Shown here: positions 1-6,727 of the stretch, one piece after another
Layout of the letters: every line of letters starts with the position of its first letter
Position numbering within the stretch: the stretch's first letter is position 1
Source of the DNA: an uncultured Clostridium sp.
GTDB taxonomy: Bacteria > Bacillota > Clostridia > Lachnospirales > Lachnospiraceae
Length of the DNA: 17,212 nt
Reading direction: 5' to 3'
Assembly: GCA_900552885.1 (NCBI GenBank)
Contig: USBM01000015.1
Coordinates: 1 to 17,212, forward strand
Notes under the pieces: generated by a model
Seen by the model: only the letters and a program-made list of their open reading frames with translations
Databases searched by the model: none
Told to the model about the DNA's origin: nothing
Translations under genes and position numbers: made by a program

Positions 1-159
1 TTAAGACGGGAATGTGAAAAGACATATAAACGTTATCAAAATAAATATCATGGTCAGGAACTAAAGATGCGAATCAGCCGTTTTCTTAAGCAGAAGGGGT
101 ATGATTATGAAGATATCTTGATCGTGATGGATGAAATATGGAGTGAATTGAATGATTAA
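1..159 (+). CDS. recX: Regulatory protein RecX, C-terminal fragment
   Basis: The window opens inside a frame of 52 codons ending in TAA at 157-159. The encoded end has the basic, helical character of the last RecX repeat: KTYKRY, then RISRFLKQKGYDYEDI, then an acidic tail ending in WSELND. RecX binds RecA filaments and limits recombinase activity in the cytoplasm; that role is family knowledge. The start and the first two or more repeats lie outside the window. The stop overlaps the start of the next gene by 8 nt, so the two are probably translationally coupled. The segment is AT-rich and belongs to the left piece, which looks foreign to the rest of the window. The family call rests only on this short tail and the KGYDYEDI motif, so a different helical protein is possible. 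Confidence 0.7.
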   Translation, partial: LRRECEKTYKRYQNKYHGQELKMRISRFLKQKGYDYEDILIVMDEIWSELND

Positions 160-1093
160 AATTAATGAAATGCAGCCAGGAAAAGAAACTGTAGGATTTG
201 AAGCTATTATTATTTCTGTGACTGTAGGTAAAACCAATGGCGCTAATAAATCGTCTTATTTAAATATAGTTTTGCAGGATGCGACAGGCACGATAGATGC
301 GAAACTCTGGTCTGCAACAGATGAACAGATTCGTTTATTTGAAAGAGGACAGGTTGTAAGAGGTAAAGGAGATATCATCAACTATAAGGGCATGAGACAG
401 ATGAAAATCGTTAAGCTTGAGCCAATTGAAATGAATGATGAACAGAAGGCTTTATTCTTACCTCAACCACCTGTTGAAAAAGCAGTGATGCAGAAGGAAT
501 TAGATAAGTACATGAAGAAAATCCATAATATTCGTCTTTATGCGATTGTTCATGGTCTTATTGAGAAACACTATACAGCCTTTGTGAACTATCCCGCTGC
601 AACTAAAAATCATCATGATTTTGCATCAGGTCTTCTTTACCATACTTTATGTATGTTGAAACTTGCAGATCAGCTTATTGAAGTATATAGCTATCTAGAT
701 GCTGATTTACTTTATGCAGGTGTTATTTTACATGATATCGGTAAAGTTAAGGAGTTCACCGGACCTATTGTCCCTGCCTATTCTATCGAAGGAAGTCTTG
801 TAGGACATATTTCTATTGGTCATGCAATGGTTAAAGAAATGGCTGAAGAATTACATATTGAAGGAGAAGAAGTTTATCTACTAGAACATATGATTCTTTC
901 TCATCATGGCAAACAGGAATTTGGTTCTCCAGTATTACCACAGATTCCTGAAGCAGAAGCATTGACACTTATTGATAATGTAGATGCACGTATGAATATG
1001 TTTGAAAAGGCACTTCATGATACAGAACCAGGATCATATTCTGCACGTATCTTTGGGTTAGAGAATAGAAATGTATACAAATCTCGTAATTGA
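152..1093 (+). CDS. yhaM: 3'-5' exoribonuclease YhaM family (OB fold plus HD domain)
   Basis: Encodes 313 residues, nearly the length of Bacillus subtilis YhaM (about 314). Residues 10-95 look like an OB-fold nucleic-acid binding domain (VGFEAII, then IVLQDATGTIDAKLW). Residues about 150-290 are a metal-dependent HD domain, with candidate ligands H164, H194-D195 in VILHDIGK, H219/H224, H251-H252 in LSHHG, and D275/D278. YhaM enzymes trim RNA, and in some species DNA, from the 3' end in a manganese-dependent manner; this is family knowledge. ATG at 152 is preceded by GGAG at 140-143, 8 nt upstream, and overlaps the recX stop. The gene is AT-rich with codon choice (CGT, CTT, CAT) unlike the genes beyond 1170, which supports a different genomic origin. 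Family assignment is firm; the exact substrate is inferred. Confidence 0.9.
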   Translation: MIKINEMQPGKETVGFEAIIISVTVGKTNGANKSSYLNIVLQDATGTIDAKLWSATDEQIRLFERGQVVRGKGDIINYKGMRQMKIVKLEPIEMNDEQKALFLPQPPVEKAVMQKELDKYMKKIHNIRLYAIVHGLIEKHYTAFVNYPAATKNHHDFASGLLYHTLCMLKLADQLIEVYSYLDADLLYAGVILHDIGKVKEFTGPIVPAYSIEGSLVGHISIGHAMVKEMAEELHIEGEEVYLLEHMILSHHGKQEFGSPVLPQIPEAEALTLIDNVDARMNMFEKALHDTEPGSYSARIFGLENRNVYKSRN

Positions 1094-1481
1094 TGTGATA
1101 TAATGAGAAAAACGACAGGAGGTTTGACATGTGTATGGATAAGGTAAAAGATTGGTTATTCTCCCATGGAAAAAACTTCACATTCTTTCGGCTTTTCAGT
1201 ACTTCTAGTACTTTTGTCTGTTTGGCATTCGCGATCAATATGAAATTCACACTATCATATTGTACTTCCGCACGGATCTTCTCAATTACTCCGATTCCAT
1301 CTAATCCCGGCATAACCGGATTCAGCAGAACCAGATCCGGTTCAAGATCCTTAATACCTGATAACAACAGATTTCCTTTTTCATACGTTCCTACCAAACG
1401 ACATTGTGCCTGTTTACGGACAATATCTTCCATCTTCTTTCGCATAGTCTCGTCGTGATTACCTATCATTACACGAATCAT
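969..1481 (-). CDS. Degenerate Spo0A-like receiver protein, truncated at the junction
   Basis: ATG 1481 follows a strong AGGAGGG ribosome binding site, so this is a genuine gene start. Residues 1-104 (about 1170-1481) read as a CheY-like receiver closest to Spo0A, at the place after spoIVB where spo0A normally lies. IGNHDETM aligns with Spo0A-type IADDNERM, LLNPVMPGLDG with LLDIIMPKLDG, and FILIANAKQ with FIVVTAVGQ. The acidic pair is thus N8-H9, the phospho-acceptor is N54 and the switch Thr is A84, so ordinary phosphotransfer looks impossible. The frame continues to 969, but from about residue 105 it is antisense to the left-hand genes and overlaps yhaM; I regard that tail as artefactual. 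The DNA-binding domain of Spo0A is not present in the window. It may be a diverged spo0A or a separate paralogue lying before it. Confidence 0.7.
   Translation of the reverse strand: MIRVMIGNHDETMRKKMEDIVRKQAQCRLVGTYEKGNLLLSGIKDLEPDLVLLNPVMPGLDGIGVIEKIRAEVQYDSVNFILIANAKQTKVLEVLKSRKNVKFFPWENNQSFTLSIHMSNLLSFFSLYHINYEICIHFYSLTQRYVQNMILVLYHEVPFQTYSYVHLHYQ
1096..1122 (+). promoter_or_regulatory. Extended -10 element and ribosome binding site after yhaM
   Basis: TGATATAAT at 1096-1104 is a TGn-extended -10 with a perfect TATAAT hexamer at 1099-1104. No convincing -35 was seen. AGGAGG at 1117-1122 is a consensus Shine-Dalgarno, 6 nt before an ATG at 1129. Together they indicate that another + strand gene starts here in the left-hand genome. 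The promoter reading is inference from the hexamer; the ribosome binding site is clear. Confidence 0.5.
1129..1170 (+). CDS. N-terminal stub of an unidentified gene, cut by the junction
   Basis: A frame begins at ATG 1129 (or ATG 1135) behind AGGAGG and reads MCMDKVKDWLFSHG, a plausible protein start. From about 1170 the same frame runs antisense to the Spo0A-like receiver gene and gives low-complexity, serine- and phenylalanine-rich translation of the kind expected from a shadow frame. I therefore think only the first 12-14 codons belong to a real gene and the rest was replaced at the junction. The frame stays open to 1458, but that part should not be read as protein. I do not recognise the product. 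Confidence 0.35.
1155..1180. other. Junction between two unrelated genomic segments
   Basis: Left of here genes read on +, are AT-rich and begin recX-yhaM. Right of here all genes read on -, are richer in G+C and follow the spoIIIA to spo0A gene order. Alignment by eye of the minus-strand receiver domain with Spo0A holds through the fifth beta strand (NVKFF, ending about 1170), then fails (PWENNQ where an ILKPFD-like motif is expected). On the other strand a start with a consensus ribosome binding site runs into the same place. Two frames broken at one point suggest an end-to-end join. It could be a chimeric contig or a true inversion or insertion; the sequence alone does not decide. Confidence 0.7.
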
Positions 1482-1508
1482 ATCTTTCCCTCCTAAAATA
1501 TATGATTA

Positions 1509-1515
1509 TTCGTCA
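1509..1515 (-). promoter_or_regulatory. Spo0A box (TGACGAA), proximal
   Basis: An exact TGNCGAA match on the - strand, ending 27 nt before the start codon of the Spo0A-like gene and about 13 nt before its ribosome binding site. A protein bound here would probably overlap the transcription start or initial transcribed region and could repress. A 7-mer with one free position occurs by chance fairly often, so the pair with the distal box carries the weight. Confidence 0.4.
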
Positions 1516-1686
1516 TAAACTATGCAACCCGCTGACAGAAACATAGCAACATCGACTATATATGACTATATCAGATACAAACAATAATAGTAAGTTGTTG
1601 CAAGAATATAAATATATCAAATTTTAAACATTTTACTTTATACAACAAATTATATTATGTCGGCATTCATCATAACATGTATATTA

Positions 1687-1693
1687 TTCGACA
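1687..1693 (-). promoter_or_regulatory. Spo0A box (TGTCGAA), distal
   Basis: The - strand reads TTGTCGAA here, an exact match to the Bacillus 0A box TGNCGAA including the preferred T at the N position. It lies 13 nt past the spoIVB stop and about 206 nt upstream of the Spo0A-like start codon. In B. subtilis such boxes mediate autoregulation of spo0A; binding here is inferred. Confidence 0.5.
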
Positions 1694-1705
1694 ATATCTG
1701 AGTAT

Positions 1706-2785
1706 TTATTTATCTTCCAACATATATTCGATAAAAATTCCATATCCTCTCGTTGGATCATTGACAAACACGTGCGTAACCGCTCCTATCAGTTTTCCGT
1801 TTTGCAGGATTGGGCTTCCACTCATTCCCTGTACAATACCTCCCGTCAAAGAAAGAAGTCTCTTATCTTTAACTAACAGTTCCATTTCCCAATCACCCTT
1901 ACTGTTACGATGTATATTTTCGATTGCTATTTCATACTGTTCCTTATCGCCTGATATATAAGACTGAATATATGCTGTTCCCTCCTCTACCTCATGGATC
2001 TCTGCCACCGGCAATGTTGTTTCCCTTTCCAGTTCCCCTTGTAATTGTGATGTTGTTGTTCCAAAAATACCATACATCCGGTTATCATTAATATATCCCA
2101 TTACATTCTCTGTCTGATAGGTAATCATCCCTTCAATTTCCCCCGGTATGCCCGCAATTCCCCGTTCTACGCCAAAAATATCAGCAGCATACAAATCCCC
2201 TTGTGATACCTGCAACCGTTCCCCCGTATCTACATCCGTTATACTATGTCCTAATGCGCCAAATTGATCTCCGTCGACATATGTGATCGTGCCTAACCCC
2301 TGCAGATCATCTCTTACCCAGATTCCTACCTTGTACTCATCCACGCCGGTTTCCACAGGTTCTACCTTTACCTCTAAACATTCCTCTTTCCTTTTTACCC
2401 GAAACACTAATGTTTCTCCGCCACATTCTGTAATGGCTTTGATCAGTTGCTTTTTTGTATGCATTGTATTCCCATTCAAGTTAATAATATAGTCCCCTTT
2501 CAGTAACCGGTTTTTTGCCGGCTCTGACTTTCTGCCTTCCATATCTGTTACTTCCCCGGTATCAATGACTAAAATTCCATCTGTATTCACATAGATTCCA
2601 ACTGTTTTTCCTACCGGAATCACGTTCTTACAAGTTGTATCTGTTTGCTTCGCTGATAATGCAGATGCAGGCGCAATCTTCTTTCCTTCACTTCGCGACT
2701 CATGATATCCCAAAAAAGCAACTACAAGTACAAACAGCACGTTGATTGCTAACAGATATCGTAAAAACCGTTTATAACCTTTCAT
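1706..2785 (-). CDS. spoIVB: SpoIVB peptidase (S55 family), sporulation signalling protease
   Basis: Encodes 359 residues; B. subtilis SpoIVB has about 426, and the difference lies before the protease domain. Residues 8-26 form a membrane anchor. Residues about 60-145 look like a PDZ domain (KGDYIINLNG). The serine protease domain follows, with H180 in GALGHSI, D307 in VKDKRL and S322 in QGMSGSPI. The H-S spacing (142) and D-S spacing (15) equal those of the known B. subtilis triad H236, D363, S378, so the enzyme should be active. In Bacillus it is made in the forespore, enters the intermembrane space and triggers sigma-K processing; its role in Clostridia is less clear. ATG 2785 follows AAGGAG. 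A terminator lies just upstream, so it is probably transcribed apart from recN. Confidence 0.95.
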   Translation of the reverse strand: MKGYKRFLRYLLAINVLFVLVVAFLGYHESRSEGKKIAPASALSAKQTDTTCKNVIPVGKTVGIYVNTDGILVIDTGEVTDMEGRKSEPAKNRLLKGDYIINLNGNTMHTKKQLIKAITECGGETLVFRVKRKEECLEVKVEPVETGVDEYKVGIWVRDDLQGLGTITYVDGDQFGALGHSITDVDTGERLQVSQGDLYAADIFGVERGIAGIPGEIEGMITYQTENVMGYINDNRMYGIFGTTTSQLQGELERETTLPVAEIHEVEEGTAYIQSYISGDKEQYEIAIENIHRNSKGDWEMELLVKDKRLLSLTGGIVQGMSGSPILQNGKLIGAVTHVFVNDPTRGYGIFIEYMLEDK

Positions 2786-2814
2786 GACAAGCTCCTTCCT
2801 CGTTTGTTTCTTTC

Positions 2815-2857
2815 AAAAAAGAAAACGCATACTAAATTGTTACATTTAGTATGCGTT
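2815..2857 (-). terminator. Intrinsic terminator after recN
   Basis: A perfect 14-bp stem (2824-2837 with 2844-2857, arms built on ACGCATACTAAA) has a 6-nt loop. On the - strand it is followed by TTTTCTTTTTT. It lies 18 nt past the recN stop and ends the large housekeeping operon before spoIVB. Confidence 0.9.
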
Positions 2858-2874
2858 CTCTTTACGGTAATCAA

Positions 2875-4548
2875 TCAGTCAACCTTTGCCTTACCTGCCA
2901 ATTCTTTCATTTCTTTTGCACTTTGTAATACCGTATCTGTAATCTCTACACCACCGATCAGGCGTGCCAGTTCTTCAATCTGTTTATCCCAATCAAGCTG
3001 GTAAATATTGGTAACTGTCTTATCTGCCACAACCTGTTTCTCAATCAGATAATGCTGATCTGCCATAGCTGCAATCTGCGGTAAATGAGTAATACAGATC
3101 ACCTGATGGTTTCTGGCAATCCCTCGTATCTTTTCCGCCACCATCTGTGCAGTTCTGCCGCTGATTCCGACATCTATCTCATCAAAGATCAAAGTCTCTA
3201 TACGATCCACGTCTGCTAAACAAGACTTCATGGCTAACATGATCCTGGAAAGCTCACCACCGGATGCTACCTGCCATAACGGCTTCATATCTTCACCCAC
3301 ATTGGTAGATATGATAAAATAAGCATGATCCACACCATTTTCCGTATAATGATCCAACGGTTCAAACACCATATCAAACCGGACATCCAAGAAATTAAGA
3401 TCTACTAATGCCTTTGTAATGTTATCACAAAGCATGGCTGCAATCTGTTTTCTCTGCTGTGTCAACCGTTCACTAGCCTGTTGCAATCTTGTTTCTATTT
3501 CTTTTAGTTTGTCCTGTAACTGCTTTACATATGCTTCCTGATGTTCCAAACGTTCTAATCGCTCTGCTAAATCTTTCTGATATTCCAATACATCGGATAT
3601 AGACTTACCATATTTTGCCTTTAAATGATTCACTGTATTCAACCGGTCTTCTAACTGTCGGAATTCTTCCTCCGAAAACGTATGCTCTTCTAAATAATCT
3701 CTTGTCCCCCGGGAAAAGTCCGTTAGAAGATCTGAGATGGTAGCAAGTGCATCGGTCAGTGATGCCAACTCCCCATCGTATTCGGATACACCCATCATCT
3801 CACGAAGTGCCCGGTCAACTGCCTGCCCTGCCTCTTCCTCTGCAAAACGATGTGCATCTGAAAGGCTTTCTATAATATTTCTTCCATTTGCCGCCTTTTT
3901 ATAATCCTCTTCTAATCTCTCATCTTCATTCTCTTGTAATGCAGCATCTTCTATTTCCTGAAACTCAAATGCTAGCAGATCCAACTGCCTTTTCTTTTCC
4001 TCTTCCTCTAAAGTATTTGCGTCTAATTCTTTGCGCAATAACGCATATTCTTTATAACAGGCTGCAACTTCCTCTTTATCCTGTGCAAGTTTCTCCTGTC
4101 CATACCGGTCAAGAAGTCTGATATGATTGCCCGGAACCAATAGCGACTGATGTTCATGCTGTGCATGCAGATCCAATAAGAGTGCTGCAATCTCACGAAC
4201 TTTGGCAAGTGTGATCGTCTCTCCGTTTACTTTACTGACACTCCGGCTGCCGATCACCTTGCGTGACAAGATTAGTTCCCCATCTTCTATCTCAGGTACT
4301 TCCAGCTCTTTTAGCTTATTTCTGGTTTCCTCATCCTCTACAGAAAACAACAGCTCCACCAGACCAAACGGTGCATCCTTACGGACAAAATCCTTAGGTG
4401 TCTTACCTCCTAATGCCAGCATGATCGAACCGATAATGATCGATTTACCGGCACCAGTCTCACCTGTTAAAATATTAAGATGATCCGAAAAATCAATCTC
4501 AATCTCATCAATTAACGCCATATTCTTAATATGTAGATTTAATAGCAT
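2875..4548 (-). CDS. recN: DNA repair protein RecN (SMC-like ATPase)
   Basis: Encodes 557 residues (B. subtilis RecN about 576). An N-terminal ATPase half carries Walker A GETGAGKS at 29-36. A long charged coiled-coil region spans roughly residues 150-400. The C-terminal half carries the ABC signature ASGGELS at 428-434, Walker B LIFDEID at 453-459 and the switch THLPQIA at 487-493. RecN binds DNA ends early in double-strand break repair and holds broken DNA for RecA-dependent recombination. The start ATG 4548 has GGAGG upstream, and the gap to argR is 14 nt. It is the last gene before a strong terminator. The order argR-recN-spoIVB is a conserved Firmicutes arrangement. No unusual features were seen. 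Confidence 0.97.
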   Translation of the reverse strand: MLLNLHIKNMALIDEIEIDFSDHLNILTGETGAGKSIIIGSIMLALGGKTPKDFVRKDAPFGLVELLFSVEDEETRNKLKELEVPEIEDGELILSRKVIGSRSVSKVNGETITLAKVREIAALLLDLHAQHEHQSLLVPGNHIRLLDRYGQEKLAQDKEEVAACYKEYALLRKELDANTLEEEEKKRQLDLLAFEFQEIEDAALQENEDERLEEDYKKAANGRNIIESLSDAHRFAEEEAGQAVDRALREMMGVSEYDGELASLTDALATISDLLTDFSRGTRDYLEEHTFSEEEFRQLEDRLNTVNHLKAKYGKSISDVLEYQKDLAERLERLEHQEAYVKQLQDKLKEIETRLQQASERLTQQRKQIAAMLCDNITKALVDLNFLDVRFDMVFEPLDHYTENGVDHAYFIISTNVGEDMKPLWQVASGGELSRIMLAMKSCLADVDRIETLIFDEIDVGISGRTAQMVAEKIRGIARNHQVICITHLPQIAAMADQHYLIEKQVVADKTVTNIYQLDWDKQIEELARLIGGVEITDTVLQSAKEMKELAGKAKVD

Positions 4549-4562
4549 ATTATACCTCCAAC

Positions 4563-5018
4563 TTAATCGTCAGATGCCACTTTCTTCACTTCTGCAATGA
4601 TCATCTTACAACAATCCTTGCTTCTTGTCACAGCAAATATCGTATCGTCACCTGCGATACATCCCAAAAAACCCTGTAATTCCATATTGTCTAATGCCGC
4701 AGCAACTGCCATTGCCATTCCGGATACAGTACGAACCACAAGAATATTCTCCGCATAATCCAGACTCAAAATGCCTGCACTTAATACCTGATGATACTTC
4801 TTTGTCACATCGGTATCTGCATTTTGAATCATTGCATATTTCTGTTTGCCCGTTCCATCCGGTACTTTAGTCAAATGCATCTCACGAATATCCCTGGAAA
4901 TGGTTGCCTGTGTTGTAGAAAATCCCTGTTGCAACAGTTGATTAAGCAACTCATCCTGCGTCTCAATGGACTGGGTCTCAATGATTTCTTTGATTTTATT
5001 TTGTCTGTTCTCTTTCAT
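4563..5018 (-). CDS. argR: Arginine repressor ArgR/AhrC
   Basis: Encodes 151 residues, the normal length. The N-terminal winged helix-turn-helix has the hallmark QATISRDIREM (S41-R42). The C-terminal oligomerisation and arginine-binding domain has GCIAGDDTIF at 119-128, with D124-D125 the expected arginine contacts. The protein forms hexamers that bind ARG boxes when arginine is abundant, repressing biosynthesis and activating catabolism; this is family knowledge. The start ATG 5018 follows AGGGTGA. It sits 13 nt after nadK and 14 nt before recN in the same operon; this location away from arg genes is the usual one in Firmicutes. I saw no ARG-box-like operator nearby. A Cys-Cys pair in KDCCK near the C-terminus is a small oddity. 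Confidence 0.96.
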   Translation of the reverse strand: MKENRQNKIKEIIETQSIETQDELLNQLLQQGFSTTQATISRDIREMHLTKVPDGTGKQKYAMIQNADTDVTKKYHQVLSAGILSLDYAENILVVRTVSGMAMAVAAALDNMELQGFLGCIAGDDTIFAVTRSKDCCKMIIAEVKKVASDD

Positions 5019-5031
5019 AAAATCACCCTAT

Positions 5032-5898
5032 CTATAAATGATTTGCCATCTTTTCTCTTAATACTTCATAAAAGCTGACATCAAATAACTTAAGCATTTT
5101 TGTTGTCTGCTCCGCTTTGTGAATCACGATCCGGTCTCCGGCAGATAACTGTGTACCGGGTTGTCCGTCAAAATTCACAATTGCCTCTTCCTCCTGTGCT
5201 TTGCGCATCTTAAGCACTTCCACAACGATCTCATCCGAATTTCCCAGCACAATACTTTTCGAAGTCAGGGAATGCGGTGAGATTGGTGTAATGATCATCA
5301 CATTTGTTCTCGGAGATACAATTGGTCCACCGGCAGACAAGTTATATCCGGTCGATCCGGTCGGTGTACTGACGATCAGACCATCCGCCTCATAATTGTC
5401 CATTACCCTTCCGTTGACATAGACACGCAATCCGATGACACGTGAAAATCCTGCTCTTGATACTACAATATCATTGAGTGCCACGTCACAACGCAATGGT
5501 TCTTCCTGCCCTTTCTTATATATACTTCCGCATATATTCATCCGTTCTTCTATCTCATAGTCATCCTGCAAAAGGCGGTCTAACACCGGATAGATCTGTT
5601 CCGGTTCAATCTCCGCTAAGAACCCCAAGGTTCCTAAATTCACTCCCACAATTGGAAGATTCCACTTTCTAAGATCACGGCTGACTTTGAGGATCGTACC
5701 GTCTCCTCCTAACGCAATCACACAATCAAAACGCCTGTCATTTTCCAATACATCCGATATATGTTCTGCATAATTACCTTCCTGACCCGTAATCTTCGTG
5801 GTACTTCCGCCGTGTTCTGCAATGTACCGTTCCACTTTGGAAGTCAATTGCAGATTCTCATCCTTAATGAAGTTGGTTGCAATTAAAAAATGCTTCAT
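5032..5898 (-). CDS. nadK: NAD kinase
   Basis: Encodes 288 residues. NAD kinase phosphorylates NAD at the 2' hydroxyl to make NADP. Motifs include ALGGDGTIL with GGDGT at 64-68, the LND pair at 141-143, and the glycine-rich NAD-binding stretch from A171 to I193 (ADGLIVSTPTGSTGY and onward). NFDGQPG near residue 245 is also conserved. ATG 5898 follows AAGGAGCGGG. The gap from tlyA is 12 nt, and argR starts 13 nt downstream. In B. subtilis the gene between tlyA (yqxC) and recN is ahrC alone, so nadK here is the arrangement more typical of Clostridia. Polyphosphate or ATP as phosphate donor cannot be told from the sequence. Confidence 0.96.
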   Translation of the reverse strand: MKHFLIATNFIKDENLQLTSKVERYIAEHGGSTTKITGQEGNYAEHISDVLENDRRFDCVIALGGDGTILKVSRDLRKWNLPIVGVNLGTLGFLAEIEPEQIYPVLDRLLQDDYEIEERMNICGSIYKKGQEEPLRCDVALNDIVVSRAGFSRVIGLRVYVNGRVMDNYEADGLIVSTPTGSTGYNLSAGGPIVSPRTNVMIITPISPHSLTSKSIVLGNSDEIVVEVLKMRKAQEEEAIVNFDGQPGTQLSAGDRIVIHKAEQTTKMLKLFDVSFYEVLREKMANHL

Positions 5899-5910
5899 TC
5901 CCGCTCCTTA

Positions 5911-6711
5911 TTATTTATCCAATGTACCATGGGATGCTTCTACGATTGCATCCACATCCAATTGTCCAACCGCATGATCTGTATCCTTGCTTAGATGTAA
6001 GAGATATTCAATATTTCCCTCCGGACCTTTGATCGGAGAAAATTCCAGATTACATAGTGTGAATCCGATCGACTGTGCATATTCCATTACCATATGAATA
6101 ACTTCTTTGTGTACATTCTTATCCCGGACAACACCTTTCTTTCCTACTTTTTCTCTTCCTGCTTCAAACTGCGGTTTGATCAGGCACACGATCTCTCCAT
6201 CGTCCGTCAATAATTCTTTCACCGGACCTAAAACCTTGGTCAGTGAGATAAAGGATACGTCTATGGATGCAAATGCAATCCGATCCTCAATCTGATCGGG
6301 TGTCACATATCGGATATTCGTCTTTTCCATACAGACAACTCTCGGATCATTGCGTAATTTCCAATCTAACTGCCCATGGCCAACATCGACTGCATAGACC
6401 TTAACGGCACCATTTTGTAACATACAATCCGTAAATCCACCCGTAGAAGATCCGACATCCATACAGACCTTACCCTCTAATGTTACATCAAAATGCTGCA
6501 TTGCTTTCTCTAATTTTAATCCTCCACGACTAACATACTTAAGCGTGGAACCCTTAATCTCAATTGGAATCCGGTCATCAAAAGTAGATCCTGCCTTATC
6601 CTCTCTCTGTCCATCCACGAATACAATGCCTGACATGATAATGGCTTTTGCTTTCTCTCTCGATGCCGCTAACCCTCTATTCACTAATAATACATCTAAA
6701 CGCTCTTTCAT
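5911..6711 (-). CDS. tlyA: TlyA family rRNA 2'-O-methyltransferase (S4 plus FtsJ-like domain)
   Basis: I start the protein at ATG 6711, behind GAGG and 16 nt after dxs, giving 266 residues beginning MKERLDVLLVNRGL. A longer reading to 6780 would overlap dxs by 53 nt. Residues 1-60 are an S4 RNA-binding domain. SRGGLKL at 61-67 leads into a Rossmann methyltransferase domain with DVGSSTGGFTD at 85-95 for S-adenosylmethionine binding. D151 in DVSFISL, K179 in LIKPQFE and E235 in NIEYLL complete a K-D-K-E-like set with K66. In Mycobacterium, TlyA methylates 16S and 23S rRNA and affects capreomycin sensitivity; annotations as haemolysin are historical. The target in this organism is inferred. The tlyA-argR-recN neighbourhood is conserved. 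Confidence 0.93.
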   Translation of the reverse strand: MKERLDVLLVNRGLAASREKAKAIIMSGIVFVDGQREDKAGSTFDDRIPIEIKGSTLKYVSRGGLKLEKAMQHFDVTLEGKVCMDVGSSTGGFTDCMLQNGAVKVYAVDVGHGQLDWKLRNDPRVVCMEKTNIRYVTPDQIEDRIAFASIDVSFISLTKVLGPVKELLTDDGEIVCLIKPQFEAGREKVGKKGVVRDKNVHKEVIHMVMEYAQSIGFTLCNLEFSPIKGPEGNIEYLLHLSKDTDHAVGQLDVDAIVEASHGTLDK

Positions 6712-6727
6712 GGTATCCTCTTCTCTA

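Larger units (their letters stand above)
1482..1705 (-). promoter_or_regulatory. AT-rich control region upstream of the Spo0A-like gene
   Basis: This 224-nt gap lies between the spoIVB stop and the Spo0A-like start and is very AT-rich. On the - strand it holds two exact TGNCGAA boxes (listed separately), a near match TGCCGAC at 1659-1665, several TATAAT-like hexamers, and two copies of ATATAGTC close together. I could not pick one promoter: TTGTTT spaced 16 nt from TATATA, or 18 nt from TATAGT, is the best sigma-A-like pair. I saw no good sigma-H promoter and no terminator hairpin after spoIVB. Its length and content suggest that the downstream gene has its own regulated promoter. Confidence 0.55.

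Noticed and set aside
969..1165. C-terminal tail of the Spo0A-like frame beyond residue 105
   Set aside because: It is antisense to the left-hand stub and to the end of yhaM, does not match the expected receiver end, and is aromatic- and serine-rich like a shadow frame.
1129..1458. 109-residue frame on the + strand behind a good ribosome binding site
   Set aside because: From about 1170 it is the reverse complement of the receiver gene; only the first codons are plausible protein.
2827..2836. CATACTA on the - strand as a sigma-G -10 for spoIVB
   Set aside because: It fits the -10 consensus but lies in the terminator stem and no GMATR-type -35 is found at 15-17 nt.
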